Positions 45,445 through 58,200 of a DNA stretch of 64,000 nucleotides are shown here, one piece after another. This DNA is from Lepidodermella squamata. Lineage: Eukaryota > Gastrotricha. The DNA is taken from the NCBI GenBank assembly GCA_047495785.1, contig JBLDXI010000009.1, positions 3,162,001-3,226,000 on the forward strand, read 5' to 3'. Each line of letters begins with the position of its first letter. The stretch's first letter is position 1. The notes below the pieces were generated by a model that did no database searches, had not been told where the DNA came from, and saw nothing but the letters and a program-made list of their open reading frames with translations. The position numbers and the translations under genes are program-made.

Positions 45445-47769
45445 ATGGCTTTTATTGCAAAGGGCCCGATTTTGATCTACGACTTTGCTGTTGAAGTCGC
45501 CGCTGTTGTTGCAACAACCATCATGTTAACGGCAGTTTTGGGCTGCCGGCTCGAATTCTCCAGCTATCGACAATTTTTGATCAGGTTTCAGAGAAATCCT
45601 GGTAATTATTCAATTTTTTTAATTAATTTTTTAACAGTCTTTTCATCGCCAATATTTACATCTGCTTCGGCAATTTTCTGTCTACTGCTCATCAGACTGT
45701 CGTTTTGTTCAATACCGACTGGTACTTTTCACAGGAATGTCCTTTCATCATACTTCGGTCTCTCAATCTCGCTGGTTACCTTGGTATTTATTTCAAGAAA
45801 AAATGTGTCAAAAATTCTTAATATTTTTCGAATTTTCAGCAAGTGTTTTCACCCTATTCGGAATGACGCTAGACCACTTTTTGACAGTTCTTCACCCAAA
45901 TCAATACCGAAATGTAATTGAAAATTTCCCAAAAAAACTGTGAAATCGTGAATTTTTGTGCTTTTCTTTAGCTGATCAGCAAATCTGCGACAAGAGCTAC
46001 TATCCTGTTGATTTGGGTCGCAGCTTTTCTCCTTGGTATGCAAATAAAATTGAAAAAAGTCGGAAAATAATTTTTTAATTTTGCAGCTTTCATCGACTTC
46101 CCGATAAATTTGATTTACTACACGAATTATCGATCGCTAACTACCTCACCGATGAAAACCGAAGCAATTAAACCGTCCGGTTATAGCGCTGATAAAATCG
46201 GTAATTTTCAAGTAATTTTCGAAACTGCGTCCTCCGCATTTTTACGGCTTAATTAAATTCGAACGATGGGGAGTCATCTACATTTTACTTTGACACAAAA
46301 ACCGCCGAGCTATTTGGAATTAGCCCTTTGACATCACCACACGCGGTCGAAACCTCAAAAGTTGAAATCCGCGTTCGCGCACAAGCCGTCATTAATTATT
46401 CTAGCGGTCTAATTTTTTTTCATTTTTATTCCGAATTTTGCAGACACTCTTCCGTTTCCTTCCGACGTCGGAGCTGAGAGTTCTGCGTTTTTGCGAACCG
46501 AGCAAAAGCAGCCGTTATTTCTCCGCGTCGGCGAGTGGCAAATCGAGCACGAAGACCTACCCGCTCCACCGTTGGAGGGCAATGAGGATGACCTACTACC
46601 GAGTGCAATTATTGACCAAATAAGTTTCATGGCCATTGAAGACCTGCAAACTGGCTACGGTCCTGTCGCCACCACTCACCAAGCGACGCCAGGTTTGATA
46701 GCAGTTGGCGAGAATATACCGAAAACCTGGTGCCATTACGTCATTGCCAACCGGCTTTGGATGGAAATTTATTCGATATCTCTCGTCGGCTTTTGTATCT
46801 TTGTACTGGCTGTTGGGTATCTGGTTATAGCTCGAGGCCTGGTGAAAGGCGATGACCACAGCCGCAATGAAGTTGCGAAGAAACTTGTCGCTACAACTGC
46901 CATTGAGATAGCTTGCTTCGCTTTAATGTAAGGAAGAAAATAATTTTTTAACCTCAAAAATTTCTGTATCCTATTATTCCAAAATGGTATTTTTTCACAG
47001 GTGGTTACTTAAAATTTTGGTCCAATGGGTTAGAATTTGATAAAATAGGGAAATATATTATAGTCCCACTTTATTTTTTTATCCTCTTGAAAATTGCTTT
47101 AACGAAAATAGCAAAATAAGCAAACACAAATAGACCGATGAAATTCCTCTTCAGCGGCACTTCATCCGATTTTAGGTTGGTTTAGAGACATTTTTATATT
47201 GACGATCACGTGATTTATAGCTAAATTTGGTTTCCTCGCGGGTACGATGAAGAAAAAGGGGCCTAAAATCGAGGGTTCGAGGTAGGGCTGGTATGCCAAA
47301 AATAGCTTATTTTGCCCCTTCGGATTATCTATAGGCTTATTGGCCCAATAATTGAAATATTGATAGGACAAAAAAAGAATAAAAATTCTGAGATTTTTCC
47401 TAATTTTTTTGTAAATTATTAAGGTGGCTTCCTATATCAATTTACGACCTTTGGAAGGTAATAACAAACAAACCTGATCGGGATTATGAGCGAGCTATTC
47501 ACCTCACTTTCCACTCGGTGCTAATATCCTATCCTTTGATTGGTAAGACACAACAGATTTCGGAACAATTTCGCCTAATGTTACTTGTGATTTCAGTCCC
47601 AGTTATCGTTGCGTTCAGAATCCCGGCCGTTCAGCGGCATTTACTACGATCTTACTTCCCCTGTTGCCAACGCCGAGTCAACATGCAACATGCAGTGCTG
47701 AAAGCTAATCGTTCAGCTGAAACCCAACCGTTCACTTCTCAAGCAGAGGACATTAGCTACTTGAATTAG
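45445..47769 (+). CDS. Receptor 12: strongly degenerate rhodopsin-like receptor, 8 exons
   Basis: 437 residues in the best model. Exons: 45445-45584, 45638-45783, 45840-45913, 45972-46035 (64 nt, TM4), 46087-46200, 46444-46927, 47424-47542 and 47597-47769. It shares the TM2 and TM3 introns of receptor 11. TM1 lacks the usual Asn (A-T-T-I-M-L). TM2 reads I-A-N (Asn for Asp). The triplet is D-H-F but H-P-N-Q-Y replaces Y-P-x-R-Y. The loop Cys is in T-W-C-H-Y. TM5 lacks C-Y-G. TM6 is A-L-M-W-L-P. TM7 ends L-I-V-P-V-I-V-A-F, with no D-P-x-x-Y. Helix 8 has F-P-C-C and the tail is only about 30 residues. A further open stretch at 46253-46406 reads like an outer-loop exon but lacks an AG acceptor. 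Either a diverged non-canonical receptor or an early pseudogene; the intact frame favours the former. Confidence 0.75.
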
Positions 47770-48708
47770 ATCTTGAAAGATCATGATATATTCTCATAAA
47801 ATACTCAACATAGGAATACTTGAATGAAATCGTCAATAGTAAACCAGTGAGACGTCCTTTCCTTATATATTTTTTGAAAGGCACTGACGTTAATAGATAA
47901 TACGTCTATATCGTATTGATGACTAATGAGTTTTTCTCGGCAATTGAGAGCACAGCATTCAGACGCATCACCGTCTCCCCGATTTGAAAACTATCAATGG
48001 CTATATGTGTGTATTTACCGGGTGCGAGAAGCAATGTTTTCTTATACCCTCAAATAAAAAAAAACTGAGATGCGGCCACGCTGTCAAAATAATTTGATTC
48101 CTGCATAAATTTTGCCATAATGTACCCTGTTTAGCAATGCGATAGATATGACAGCTCATAAGCGATTTCCCCCTCTCTACAACTGAAGAGCTTGACTAAT
48201 TTATATCGCCCGCGAGGCGTCAGGAGGATCACACGCATTCGGGTAATTCAATCCAAATTAAACTATAGCAAAACGAGACGGCCTCATTTTACGACTACTA
48301 AATACTCTAGCAAAGCATCTTATCACGGGGGAAATTTCAGAAAAATGCCGGCACATAATGCACATTGTTATCTATTGCGTTTACCCGCATCTTAATGGGC
48401 TCCAGGCTCGTGCGAAATGGCTTATAATGGCTTACTTTCCCACTTTTCCCGCTAAGGACCAGTGTGTTATTTTATGATTTCATGGTTAGCAGAGAACGAA
48501 CCTATGGTTAATGGCATACCGCGGGTATATACCGAAGAAAAAATCTTCTACTCAGTAGCGGCTAAGAAATCAAAATACGCCCAATATTTTGCCCTAATTT
48601 TTTTCTGCATATCTATTTTTTTTTAGAATTTATTTTAGGAACAATTGCAATATGGAAATAACATAACTGGAATTCTGTTGAATTTTTGTTCATGCCGAGA
48701 CAGGATTA
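47770..48708. other. Intergenic gap, receptors 12-13
   Basis: 0.94 kb. No canonical AATAAA directly follows receptor 12 (CATAAA near 47796 is the best). No gene or repeat recognised. Confidence 0.45.
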
Positions 48709-51023
48709 ATGAGTTACCAGGCTCAACATCCCAAAGGCTACTTTGTCTACTTCGACCATGCCGTTTTAGTTATAGCCATCATCTGCAATATTATTGTCCT
48801 ATCTGCAGTTATCAAAGGACGCTTTGCATTACATGGTTATAGACGATTTTTGATTAGGTAAAAAAAAATTAAGGAGGAGTTTATCATTATTATTTTTTCA
48901 TTTTTTAGCCTCGCAGTGTCGGATCTTTATGTTTGTCTCGTGAATGTAGCGACGATGATTTATCAAATCCAAATGGCCCAGTCGAACCAGGAAGCAGATC
49001 AAAGCAGTCCTAATCAAGCGTCGTCGATGATGCTGTGTGGTGCAAAGGTTCTTCGAACGCTTCAACTCGTCGGCTTTTTCGCCTCTTTGCTCAACATTGT
49101 AGGCATGAGTGTGGACCATTTTTTCGGCATCGTCTATCCGATGAATTACCAAGCGGTAAATTATTAGCCTTAATTAAATTAAATGTTATCCTCAATTCCT
49201 CCATTCATCGCAGTTGATGAGCAAGAATGCAGCGAGAAATGCAGTTATAGCAATATGGTAAGTTGAACGGACTTTTTCTTGTTCTTATTTAATTCAATTA
49301 TAAAATTTCCTATAGGGTGATATCGTTCTCGTTAGGTGAGGCATAATGATGCAATTTCCTGAGATTTTTAATCAGCGACACATTGTCCAGCTTTCCTTGA
49401 GATTCCGATAAATATCGTCTTATTCCGCGAGATTGAAAATGCTCAAATCGAAGATGGTAGGTCTATTACATGCCGTGGGATTTTTATCGCTAATGAAGTG
49501 TGCTAATCATGTGATACAGAAGCTCAGAATCCAACTCCCACTCTTTCAACAAAACAACTATTTACATCGATAGGCCCAAAGCTCGCTCAGCCGCGTTTCA
49601 CTAACTCGCATGGTCGTTTGTCGAGAGCAGTCGGAATCGATTCTGCTGAGTCTATTAACACAACAACAGTGTTACCGCTTAGCATGGATGCGTTTGAAGA
49701 GGAAGAGAATGACGAGGACGGGCGTCCTATGGATGCTTTTGATATTTTTCTCAAACAATTAAAAGGTCGCGATCACAACAGAACTGGCAACAGGTATGAC
49801 TACGTCACCTGACCTAATTCCTGACCCCATGCATTTTTCCCAGGACTTTAACCATCGAGGACATCCTGTCAGTGCTGCGTGATGACGAGAAGCAAATGGC
49901 AATTAAGGACGATGTCTGCACGTTTTTCAGCCTCAGTAAAATGTGGTTTGAAATGTGCGTTATCGGCCTGGCGCTGCTCTGTTTCGCCTTTCTCATCATC
50001 TGCTACGGGGTGATTCTTAACAGGGTTTCGAATCGCATGGATGCGCGGAAAAAGACTACGCGCAAGCTCATCCTTACCACTGTCATTCTACTCAGTGCTT
50101 TCATGGTTTGGTAAACATTTAGCCCAAATACGCTCAATTCGAGGCCATTGTAATTGCGTCCAATCCAAAGTTCAGAGGGTACTAAGGTTTTGTAACACTC
50201 CAACTGCTTAACAGGAGCTTTCAGGAGGACGCGACTACAATGGGCCCGAAATTGAGTTTTTGATTTCCTATGTCCTAACTAAACTTTATCTCTAACAGTT
50301 GGTTGCCTTTCATGGTTTTCGAATTCTCTATGCTGCTGGTATTTCAATCTGGGAACGATGCTTCGGAGAGTAAAGAAGCGGAAATATTCCTTGCTAAGTA
50401 ATATAAGCAGAATCCTTATAGCCTATATTCGATCGAACTAATTTTCAAATTTTACAGTTCATTTCATTTGCACAATGTATTCAATTCTCTGCTGATGTGT
50501 TACCCCCTTGTCGGTGAGTACTATACAGGTTCCACTCTGTTAATTTCATGGTTTTATTCACTTAACAGATCCTATCATATATGCAGTTCGCATTCCGGCT
50601 GTTCAACAGCCGATTTTGATATTAGTTGTCAAGTTATTTCCGTGCTGCTCTTCGACAACCTTCCGCTGGCTAAACAAGGCGAACCAACGCACTTTGTCGT
50701 CGAAAATGCCCAAATTAGCTAAAATGTTGAGTGCGGGAGGATCGATGCGCATAACTCACGGCAACAGTTTCAGCGGCTACTACGACCCAGTTCAGCGGAC
50801 TAGGAGCAACAGTATTAGGAATCCGTCATTAAGGTTACAACACGACTCAAGTACATTACGGAAGGAGAGGAAGGCGATGATTGACGTCAGTGACACTGCG
50901 GCATCTAATAATCGCGATGATACTTCCGCGGGTTGCTACAATGGAGGCGGTGAGATACTTGTTTGCGTTGATGAAGAGGAACGAACTCCTCAGACACCGA
51001 GGGATTCGCCGAGGCAAGCCTAG
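48709..51023 (+). CDS. Receptor 13: rhodopsin-like seven-transmembrane receptor, 10 exons
   Basis: 558 residues. Exons: 48709-48857, 48909-49155, 49214-49257, 49316-49335, 49391-49456, 49520-49793, 49844-50110, 50299-50397, 50458-50513 and 50569-51023. It shares the TM2 intron of receptors 11-12, but not their TM3 intron. The TM4 exon, 64 nt in many paralogues, is here split into 44 + 20 nt by an extra intron. TM2 has V-S-D, L-C-G-A-K marks the TM3 Cys, the triplet is D-H-F, and V-C-T-F-F precedes TM5. TM5 has I-C-Y-G, TM6 C-W-L-P, TM7 D-P-I-I-Y-A-V-R, helix 8 F-P-C-C. The tail is Ser/Thr-rich. AATAAA at 51085. All key motifs are intact, so probably working. Confidence 0.87.
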
Positions 51024-53402
51024 GTTCAGGTTGCCGTATTTTTTTATGTGAAATCCGATAAATTAATGATGAACGATGATTGATAATAAATCGCATACCA
51101 AGAATACACTTTTGCCGCTGTTTTTATATCCATTGATGCATAAAAATCGAGCTAGGGTTCTTGATGGCAAGTTGCTCTAAAATGGAAATAACATCATTGT
51201 ATCCTATGCATAACGAATGAATACAACCTGTTATTTGTTTTGCAAAGTGTTTAATCGGACAAATTTTTCAAGGGACCGCTCAGAGGATTGGGAGTATTCG
51301 CAAGGTTTTGGGGGAAAATGGATGCGCACCCTGCAACTTTTTTTCCAATGGTTTTGCATGACAATTAGATTTGATGAATGGTGGAGTGAAATTTTCCACT
51401 ATTGAATCAGCCTTTATTAAATCAAAATCAGTATCTGTAATACTTCACGATAAGACCTAACGCTCATTACTGTTTTGAACTACTACTCCTACTACTAGCC
51501 CAACATTGTCCAAACTACAAGACATCAATAACATATTAGCTAAGAAATGCGCTAATTTTCTTAGCATCAACCTCCAGGGCCTGTAAGTCGTGTCCTTAAC
51601 GTTCAGAGGAATGACGCTTGAGACATAAATATCCGAACAGATTGACGTGCAGAGGCCATGTGACGCGCAGAGAGTAATTAGCTGGTAGTATTTAGACTAA
51701 GAATATTTTCGTTCTCACATCTTCAAGTCGATTTTCCTTTAAACTTCACTTCAAACATACCGTATTTTCTGAAAAACTAACCCCCGTTTAGTGCGCTGTC
51801 TTATTTAAAAGCCTAGGTAAATATAATTTTTCAAATGCATAGCCCTACCTTAAATAGTAACCTGGGCGTATAGGCCGCGTGGATATAGCCATCTCCGCTG
51901 CACTAGCGCACATGATTACAGGTGATAAAATGCACCGTAACGCACCTGGAGGTCTGCTCGAGATTCAGACGTCGCGCTGTCACCTGATTGCATGAGATTT
52001 GAATGCTGGACTAAGTGGATTAAAGCTTGATTACTTAAATTTGACACCGCCGTCGACGCGCCACATGTGGCAGTGGTGCCTGCTTTTCTATTTCCGGGTT
52101 CCATAGCCCTATCTCGAATGAAAGCCTACTTTTTGCTAGTTTTCAATTTTGAATAGTCTGGGTTAGTATTTCAGAAAATACGGTATATCTGTTAGAAAGT
52201 ATTCATTTCTATTTAACATGTATTACTGCGTTTGGAATCGGCCCTAGTGTTTTAAGAGGCTGCTATAGCTCGTTCTCTTTTTCAACTCTTGATGAACGCT
52301 ATTAAGCAATAAAATCTATACGGAAAAAACAGGCCTTGCATTTTTTCATTTCCGGCTTTTCTCAATATTTTTGACTTTTTTAGGTATTTTCATTTCCAGA
52401 CCAGACATTTTTGGGGTATTGTGTACTCGTTCTTTGTCTGGCAATCACGTGCGCGAAAACGAACAGCCGCACGTGCCATTTTCAAAACTTCATTTCCCTA
52501 TCGTTTCGAATTCAAAGTCACGTGAGGGATCATTCAGTTCGCTTTTGGCTATAAGCCTGCGATTTATCCGCTCTGGGACATATAGCAAAGACTCTTCTGT
52601 TGGATTTGTATCGAAAATCATTGTTCATTAATGAGCGAAGACAGAACTCTCCATCCACGGCTTAAAAATGGCTGTTTTGATTCCCATGAGTTGACACAGA
52701 AAAACAAGAACATTTAATGAGATATTTGTCTTTCATTTTAAAAAATTGGCTCTCGATATTTGCATCGAATATATTAAGTTTGGAATCGTATTCCACTTCT
52801 AATAAAAAGTGCGCATTAGGAAATTTCCGTTTTCCGTTGCCTTTTTGAAATCAATGCATCTTTTTGCATCAGCGGAAGCTTTGGTGCGATAAACTTACCG
52901 CGCATCGCATTCACGAGCACAAAACATCAGATTGCCCCCATGGAGGGCCCGTTTCTTGTAATCCACTCACTCAAGCACGATGCTGTAAATCACGTTAGTA
53001 AATAAGCGCAAAAGCCATTACGCGATCGCATAGTTCTAGGCCCACCAGTATAGTACTAGGTCTTAGGTGGTCCTTGTGAGGAAGAAAATGTTTTGTAAAT
53101 GAAGTTATGCGAAAAAACCAACTCGTTATTCAGCCCGAGGGGAATGCGCTTTTCGGGCAATCAATAATTTTTATCTCCCAATTGTCATCACTTGCCTTAC
53201 AACAGTCCTCGATTAATTTCAGGACGGCATAAGTATTCGAAAACAACCACATTCATGCGAAATATCTCATTATATCCTCGCAAATCCATTTATTGCGTGT
53301 GCAAGTGGGCGAGAATAGGCCTGTCTAAATTGAGTTAATTCTAATCACGCATTATCGCCTACTTCATACTAATCCAAGTATCATGTTTGTAGGGAAATAG
53401 TC
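51024..53402. other. Intergenic gap, receptors 13-14
   Basis: 2.4 kb with the poly(A) signal of receptor 13 (51085). Two related phrases, CATACCGTATTTTCTGAAAAACTAA (about 51757, first 20 bases matter) and GAAAATACGGTATATCTG (about 52174), are partly inverted. No gene recognised; the 86-codon frame at 52371 has no supporting feature. Confidence 0.45.
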
Positions 53403-55290
53403 ATGTCACTTTTAAATAGCCCAAAGGGTGCCTTCGCAGTGTTTGACCTTACCGTTGTCTTGATGGCAATGCTCGCAAACTGCGTCGTCCTAGCCGCTGT
53501 GATACGAGGCAAGTTCAGTCAAACACAAAAGGGCGGATATCGAAGTTTCCTGATCAGCCTCGCCTCGTGCGACTTATTTTCTTGTGTCGTCAACTTGTTG
53601 ACAATGGTCTACCAAATTTACATGGCATCGATTGCCAACAGCAACTCGCCATCTTTCCTTAAATGTGGCGCTAATGTCCTTAGGACGCTGCAATTGGCCG
53701 GATTCTTCACCAATCTTCTAAATCTAAGCGCTATGAGCCTAGATCACTTCTTCAGTGTCGTAAGTTTTCAATTGAGCTCTCTTGCAACTCCAGCTAATCG
53801 AATTACATAGGTTTATGCTGTAAAATACCGTCAATTGATGAATGACAGAATATCTAGAATGGCCATCGTGTCCATATGGATCTCAGCCTTCATGATGGGT
53901 AAGACTATAATTTTAGCATTTCCGTATCCGATCTAACAAATGAATTCCAGCATCGCTAGACATTCCGATCAATGTCCTAATCTACAGAGACATTGCCTCA
54001 ACAAATGCTGAGACCTATCAACCCCCGGTACCTAATAATCAAGGTCAGCTTGTTGATGATTCATGCTAATTAAATACTTATTCTATTGTAATTTATCAGA
54101 TCAATTATTGCGGGGCAATTTCCTTGAGATGAAGCCTTCCTCCGATGCCCTTTTGCTTCGAATGGGATCAATCCCTAGAGCGATAGGGCATCAATCCTCA
54201 ACTGTAGTGCCTCTTGCTTACTCGACTGTCACTACAGCTGCCCCTCGAACCCCAAGAAGGTCAAAGTCCAAAATGAAGAGGATCGCTAAAACTTCTTTTG
54301 GGGAGCTTAATGCTGCTACTTCGTTGAGGAAACCAGAAAACGAGTCAGAGATACTCTCAATCGATCCAGCAGCCCCGACTAGGAATAAAACGAATACGAA
54401 GGAGATGCTCAACAAAATTTTGTTAATGCTGCGCGAAGATGAAGAACAGCGGATGATGGCGGAGCAACAACAGCAACATGCCTGCACATTTTTCTCAGTC
54501 AAAAAATTCTGGTTCGAAATGTGTATATTCTGCCTGGTCATCATTTGTTTCACACTTCTCATCGTATGCTATGGAGTCATCTTTCAGCGAGTGACCGGCA
54601 GATTCGACTCGTCAGGCAGGCGGACGAAACGCTTGATTGTCACCACGGTCATCTTTTTAGGAGCTTTCGCAATATGGTGAGAGATTGACGATTGAGCGAT
54701 TCAATTTTCACGGATTTCTTTTCTAATTAGCTGGCTTCCCTTTATGATTTTCGAATTTTCAATGTTGCTGATTTTTCAAAATATGGCCGAAGCGTCTAAC
54801 GAGTCTGGCTTGCAAAATGAAACAAGTGGCCTAGTTTAGTAAGTCCTCGCCTCTTCTGAGTTTTCTTGATCGAACTTTCGAAAAATTATAGCTTCTTTTT
54901 TACTCAAAATCTATTCAATTCTCTACTATGGTGCTATCCTTTATGTGATCCTCTCATCTACGCTTTCCGAGTTCCTGTTGTTCAGACGTAAGTCAAATCT
55001 TTACACATAATACAGTTTAATATTTTTTCCGTTAACTCAGGTTCATTTTGACCCACGTGGCTGAGATTTTCCCGTGTTGCGCCCCAGCAGCTTTCCGTTA
55101 CCTCGCTCGCCGTAAAAATACCCTCGCGCCCACCTCCAGCTTGAGGGACCCCAAGGCTTTGCTCCAGCCGTGCACAGATGGAGATGGCGCAAAATCGCCA
55201 CCCGGTAATAGGTATTCTATCGTTTGCCGATCTCGTGAGATGGATAACGAGAAAGTGACCAGTGTGAAAACCGGTGTTGTTGCTATCTAA
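53403..55290 (+). CDS. Receptor 14: rhodopsin-like seven-transmembrane receptor, 7 exons
   Basis: 522 residues. Exons: 53403-53759, 53811-53898, 53951-54043, 54100-54676, 54731-54838, 54892-54987 and 55041-55290. Exon 2 is 88 nt, exactly the 24-nt microexon plus the 64-nt TM4 exon of other members joined, so one intron is missing. TM1 has A-N-C-V-V-L. A short insert (Q-T-Q-K-G-G) lies before Y-R-S-F in the first inner loop. TM2 has S-C-D, K-C-G-A-N marks the TM3 Cys, the triplet is D-H-F followed by F-S-V-V-Y-A-V-K-Y-R (Pro replaced by Ala). The loop Cys is in H-A-C-T-F-F. TM5 has V-C-Y-G, TM6 C-W-L-P, TM7 C-D-P-L-I-Y, helix 8 F-P-C-C. The tail is short (about 80 residues). AATAAA at 55377. 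Confidence 0.87.
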
Positions 55291-58200
55291 TAGAAGGTTG
55301 ATTTTCTAGAGCGAAACGACAATTAACTTTTACCGCTGATATATGGATTATACTAATTCTTCTTAACCTGAAAGGGAATAAAGATGAGATTTTCATCTAA
55401 TCTTGGTATAGTTTTTGAACATTTTTTTATTTATAGAACTACTCCGTTTTCAATGAAATCTTGTCAAAAACCGCCGAGTCGGCCGTTATCTCTCATTCAA
55501 TTCATGATTGATCAAAGCTAAATAGCACCTGTAAATATTTTGAAAAGCTACAGCACTGTGTAGCTATCTTGATTGAGTCTCGTTTGGTCTTGTAAGTGCT
55601 CAAAGAATAAAGAAAATGTAATGTAGGTCTTGCAACCCGCATGATGGACAAGGACAGCAGTGCCACGCTATGCTGCTTCAGTGGCAAGGGCCGCATAGAG
55701 TTTTCTCGACGTTTGCTCGCCAATGTTGGCAAAGACTTCAAAGATTCAACAAGACTATAGGAGATGGGAGATTGGCCGGATTTTAAACCACAGGGCCTTT
55801 TACAGCATATGCCAGTTCTAGAATTGACGAATAAAGGTGGAAATTTCGTAATGCTTCCGCAAAGCAATGCTATTGTCCTTATACTCCGGCTCTAATCTTC
55901 GGATTGAACAAAAATACCTTGCTGCCACAGGCTCGTGCTATCGAGTTGATGGAAGCTAAGCGCTATGGCCACTTTTGAAAAAGACCATGTGAAAAGAGAG
56001 CTGAAAGTCGTCCGAAGTAGGAAATCGATGGCTTCCGTGCAAAATCTCCATTCATCTGCGAACTCGGAAAGGAAAGCCTAGACAACCCCGGAGTCAATAC
56101 TATTTGTCCTATCGACCTAAAAGTCAGAGTTCTGTCAATAACAAACTCTCAAATTTTCGAATCTATGATCGTGAATAATCTGGCCTAATTGTTAAAGATG
56201 GAGTAAGAAGTTGATGGAACCGGTAAAGGGTTCTTATTTACCTTGAAAATTCGCCATAAAAATCATTTTCTGATTTTTAATCGAATTCTCACTAAATAGA
56301 ATATCCTTTATCCTATATGCTGCTAAACACAAACACCAACCATATGTGATTCACTATAACGAGATAAATGCCTCATTTTGCGCAATAGAGAACACTTGAA
56401 TGTGACGATTTCATTGGAAATTCTGACGAGGCGCCGTTATAGCTGTGAAATATATGAATGATTTGGTCATCAATAGAATGCCGCACAGCTATTAGTGACC
56501 TCATTTCGCAGAGCGGCCGACTGCTTCTGAGAGGAGCATTATTAGCTTCATAAATTCTCAGATAGCGTGAAAGCGGACTCGCGAGTAATAATGCCTCGAT
56601 GCTATCTAGCAATATAGGAGTAAAAAAATCGACGTGTCATACTTTTACTGAAAAAAATGTGCGATAAATTGATTAGATTTCCTTATTGACGTTCATACAC
56701 CCCCCGAATTTATTTAATTTTAGTATATGTCCCTCTCCATCCAAGTTACGACTATTCACGGCAGAAATTAGGCAAGAAAACATTTTATTTTTTCGCCTCG
56801 CCTCGTCTGAAGCCGATCAACGTCAACGCGGGCTTTCAATAAAATTAGCACGTTAATTATTGAATATTACGGCTTGCAATTTACTTCTCATTCAAAGATC
56901 GATGTAGGATGAAACGTATTTATCCAACCCAACACCTCATATCTAGCTCGTCTCTATTACTTGAAAAAACAACCGCCATAAAATGCGTCTGAGCCAGCTT
57001 AACTTTACATCAATAACTTATATTGTGCTTGAGTGCTGAATTTAGTCACGTTGATGCATGCTGCTGTTGCTGATTGCTGAACTCGTGATTTACACCGCTA
57101 TAAAATCCGATAGCTTGAACTCGAAAAACAACAGCCATGCAGCTGTGTGCCTTGCAACCCGACCTGCTAAATATTGCTTGTCGTGCACGAGAAGGTGATC
57201 GCGATAGGATGCTATTGCGAACACATCTTTTCAATGCATGTTCACTCCTTCGCGTTCTTATCGAGGCTTTGTAATAACATCATCATGAGTTTTTTGCTAA
57301 CATTATTTCTATTTGCTTAGGGCCAAAATAATGGTTTAATGAAATTTCAGTTCATCTCCTTATTTCCTAGATTTTTGAATTCCTCTGGGACTAGTCGAGA
57401 ATTAGCAGCCATGTCGAGGCCTGGCAAATGTTGAGCTAATTATTTGTCTATTGAAAAAAACTGGGCGTATCCAGAATGTTGTGGCATAGCCATCGATTTT
57501 GTAATCTGCAATATAAACCTTCCTCTCCTAGACGATTTTCGTGCGAATATTATTGAGTGCAAATAACTGATTCCAGAGCTTTTTCAATCGTAATAGATCT
57601 TCTCTTGGCTCAGTCGCATTATACTTGAGTCGTATTTCGCATGCGCAGTTAGCTAAGTTATTTTTTCTGCAATAATCATCAGTGCGTGAAACGCGACAAA
57701 ACTCGTTCAATTTTTTGGGCCGCGCGCTCACACGAGATGAGTATCATCAAATCGCCTCTGCTGATCAACGCCTTCAATTTACCATACTTATAGAGGAAAT
57801 CGAACTTTCGGCCGACAGTTTTTGCGGCTTCCCCAAAACTTGAGCCGAATTTTGGAGTTGGCCCGGACAATAATATTAGTCTACCATTTTTATATGTTAA
57901 TGTTATTTTTCTGAATTAACAATGTCCCTAATGACAACGGATAATTTTACAATAATCTTTATAATACAATAATTACAATGCCTTTTGAATCCTATAATTG
58001 TTATTCTATTAAATTTTTGCTTGTTAATTTATCTCATTGCGATCTATGCTTTTTCGAAATCACCCATCGTTACCAGCCGAGGGTATAATGAGTGATGTCT
58101 ATGCATACCCAGCATTTTTCATCTCCACCTCTCGACCAGCTGATTGAACTAATTTTGTGTTTTCTGATTTTTATCTCGCAAATGGAAACAGCTGTGAGTT

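Noticed and set aside
52371-52631. 86-codon frame before receptor 14
   Set aside because: No domain, no neighbouring exons, and a start in AT-rich low-information sequence.
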